Positions 4,927 to 6,174 of a stretch of DNA of 6,174 bases are shown here, piece by piece. Origin of the DNA: an uncultured Flavihumibacter sp. (lineage in GTDB: Bacteria > Bacteroidota > Bacteroidia > Chitinophagales > Chitinophagaceae); NCBI GenBank assembly GCA_946481605.1, contig CAMLPA010000209.1, positions 1 to 6,174 of the forward strand. The letters are read 5' to 3'. Numbering within the stretch: position 1 is the first letter of the stretch; each line of letters starts with the position of its first letter. The notes under the pieces were generated by a model that was not told the DNA's origin, searched no databases, and saw only the letters and a list, made by a program, of their open reading frames with translations. A program made the position numbers and the translations under genes.

Positions 4927-6036
4927 ATGGCGAATACCTCTTCTTCTCAGGCCATCCTTCTTCTTGAAGATGGCACCGTACACTACGGAAAAGCTTTTGG
5001 TAAGATCGGCACCACCGCCGGTGAAATATGCTTCAATACCGGTATGACCGGTTACCAGGAAGTGTTTACCGACCCCAGTTATTACGGGCAGATCCTTATC
5101 ATGAACTCAGTGCATGTGGGCAACTACGGTGTGAAGGAAGAAGATGTTGAATCAGGCAACGTGAAAATCCGCGGACTGATCGGGCGTAACCTCGAAGAAC
5201 AGTATTCCCGCCTTCAGGCCAAAGGTTCCCTTCAGGACTACCTGGTGGAGAACAATATCGTGGCCATCGAAGACGTGGATACCCGCTCGCTCGTGGCGCA
5301 CGTGCGTACCAAAGGCGCGATGAACTGCATCATCTCTTCAGAAATCCTCGACCTGGACCAACTGAAAGCCGAACTGGCCAAAGTGCCCTCCATGGACGGC
5401 CTGGAACTGGCTTCACAGGTAAGTACCACCGAAGCGTATGAACTGGGTGATCCCAACGCTGAAATACGCATCGCCGTAATGGATTACGGGGTGAAAAGGA
5501 ATATCCTCCGCTGCATGACTGACCGCGGCGCTTTCGTGAAAGTTTTCCCGGCCAAAACGCCATTGGAAGAAGTGAACAACTTCAGGCCGGATGGCTACTT
5601 TATCTCCAATGGTCCCGGTGATCCGGCGCCAATGGATTACGCCATCACCGCGGTAAAAACATTGATGGATGAAAATAAGCCTATGTTCGGTATCTGTCTT
5701 GGCCACCAGTTGCTGGCCCTGGCCAACGGTATCCCCACCTTCAAAATGCACCACGGACACCGCGGCCTTAACCACCCGGTGAAAAACCTGGTAACCGGCA
5801 GGTGTGAGATCAGCACGCAGAACCATGGTTTCGGGGTTGATCCTGAAGCAGTGAAAAAAGCGGAACATATTGAAATCACACACCTCAACCTTAACGACCA
5901 GTCCATCGAAGGCATCCGCGTAAAAGGAAAGCCAGCCTTCTCGGTGCAATACCACCCGGAAGCCACACCTGGCCCGCACGACAGCCGCTACCTTTTCGAT
6001 GATTTCATTCAACTCATCAGAGACAGTAAAAAATAG
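4927..6036 (+). CDS. carA: Carbamoyl-phosphate synthase small (glutaminase) subunit
   Basis: A 369-residue CarA of usual length. It hydrolyses glutamine and channels ammonia to the large subunit CarB, which makes carbamoyl phosphate for pyrimidine and arginine synthesis. The N-terminal domain is recognisable from LLEDGTVHYGKAFG, EICFNTGMTGYQEVFTDPSY and DVDTRSLVAHVRTKGAM. The class I glutamine amidotransferase domain begins near residue 180 (IAVMDYGVKRNI). Its triad is Cys257 in FGICLGHQ, with His343 and Glu345 in YHPEA. GHRGLNHPV and TQNHGFGVD are also conserved. ATG 4927 is preferred to an in-frame TTG seven codons upstream that overlaps the promoter. carB is not in the window. A terminator precedes and another follows, so it is probably transcribed alone. 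Confidence 0.97.
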   Translation: MANTSSSQAILLLEDGTVHYGKAFGKIGTTAGEICFNTGMTGYQEVFTDPSYYGQILIMNSVHVGNYGVKEEDVESGNVKIRGLIGRNLEEQYSRLQAKGSLQDYLVENNIVAIEDVDTRSLVAHVRTKGAMNCIISSEILDLDQLKAELAKVPSMDGLELASQVSTTEAYELGDPNAEIRIAVMDYGVKRNILRCMTDRGAFVKVFPAKTPLEEVNNFRPDGYFISNGPGDPAPMDYAITAVKTLMDENKPMFGICLGHQLLALANGIPTFKMHHGHRGLNHPVKNLVTGRCEISTQNHGFGVDPEAVKKAEHIEITHLNLNDQSIEGIRVKGKPAFSVQYHPEATPGPHDSRYLFDDFIQLIRDSKK

Positions 6037-6045
6037 TTCATCAGG

Positions 6046-6078
6046 AGTTCCGGGCATACCACCCGGAACTTTTATCTT
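6046..6078 (+). terminator. Intrinsic terminator after carA
   Basis: AGTTCCGGG (6046-6054) pairs exactly with CCCGGAACT (6062-6070) around a 7-base loop. TTTTATCTT follows. The stem is strong and the T-run moderate. It starts ten bases after the carA stop and ends shortly before aroQ. Confidence 0.8.
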
Positions 6079-6094
6079 ACAGTAAACTCGTCGT

Positions 6095-6174
6095 ATGCGC
6101 ATCGCCATTATCAACGGTCCCAACCTGAACCTGCTCGGAAAACGTGAACCCGATATCTACGGGGCGCAAACTTT
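6095..6174 (+). CDS. aroQ: 3-dehydroquinate dehydratase, type II (3' truncated by window)
   Basis: The first 26 codons read MRIAIINGPNLNLLGKREPD followed by IYGAQT, the signature start of type II dehydroquinases. The enzyme converts 3-dehydroquinate to 3-dehydroshikimate in the shikimate pathway as a cytosolic dodecamer. By family comparison, Arg17 and Tyr22 correspond to the essential arginine and catalytic tyrosine, and Asn10 to an active-site asparagine. The rest, including the second half of the active site, lies outside the window. It follows the carA terminator by under 20 bases; the intervening DNA has only a weak -7-like TATCTTAC (6073-6080), so its promoter is uncertain. Confidence 0.93.
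   Translation, partial: MRIAIINGPNLNLLGKREPDIYGAQT

Noticed and set aside
5413..6123. Long minus-strand open frame opposite carA and aroQ
   Set aside because: It is a shadow of carA, spanning a terminator and the next gene start; no family resemblance.
1..6174. CRISPR array, tRNA/rRNA gene, insertion sequence or defence system
   Set aside because: No regularly spaced repeats with unique spacers, no tRNA-like cloverleaf, no transposase or nuclease genes were seen; the window is essentially all housekeeping genes.

Overview
The window comes from a member of the Bacteroidota, most likely a Chitinophagaceae-like lineage. Three things support this. Good matches to the Bacteroidota promoter element TAnnTTTG lie upstream of infA and carA. 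None of the start codons has a Shine-Dalgarno sequence. The proteins have Bacteroidota traits: a zinc-ligand-free L36, a cysteine-free S4 and an L17 with a long Lys/Ala/Glu tail. The family-level assignment is an inference from overall protein appearance.

Layout, all genes on the + strand: (1) 1-372, the C-terminal end of a homogentisate 1,2-dioxygenase-type protein. (2) 408-806, a small uncharacterised protein with an SH3-like start. (3) 807-930, a regulatory interval with two candidate promoters, a consensus DnaA box and an AT-rich palindrome. (4) 931-4828, a translation/transcription cluster infA-rpmJ-rpsM-rpsK-rpsD-rpoA-rplQ, closed by a strong intrinsic terminator at 4855-4886. (5) 4927-6036, carA with its own promoter and a terminator. 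(6) 6095 to the window end, the start of aroQ. No gene-free stretch exceeds 300 bases; the longest are 1150-1339 and 2391-2563, and both are described.

The central genes make initiation factor 1, ribosomal proteins L36, S13, S11, S4 and L17, and the RNA polymerase alpha subunit, so one transcript probably couples ribosome and polymerase supply. The flanking genes belong to tyrosine catabolism (hmgA), pyrimidine/arginine precursor synthesis (carA) and the shikimate pathway (aroQ).

The genes themselves are ordinary. The unusual material is between them: two intergenic spacers carry 7-base tandem repeats (consensus ATTTTGR) in inverted arms, one of which forms a hairpin of about 31 pairs. A possible H-type pseudoknot sits just before rpsD, the gene for the classical autoregulator of this operon. 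A GC-rich hairpin separates rpsD from rpoA. The cluster also begins at infA without secY or map upstream. I saw no defence, mobile or biosynthetic system; the novelty candidates are RNA-level control elements and a dispersed repeat.
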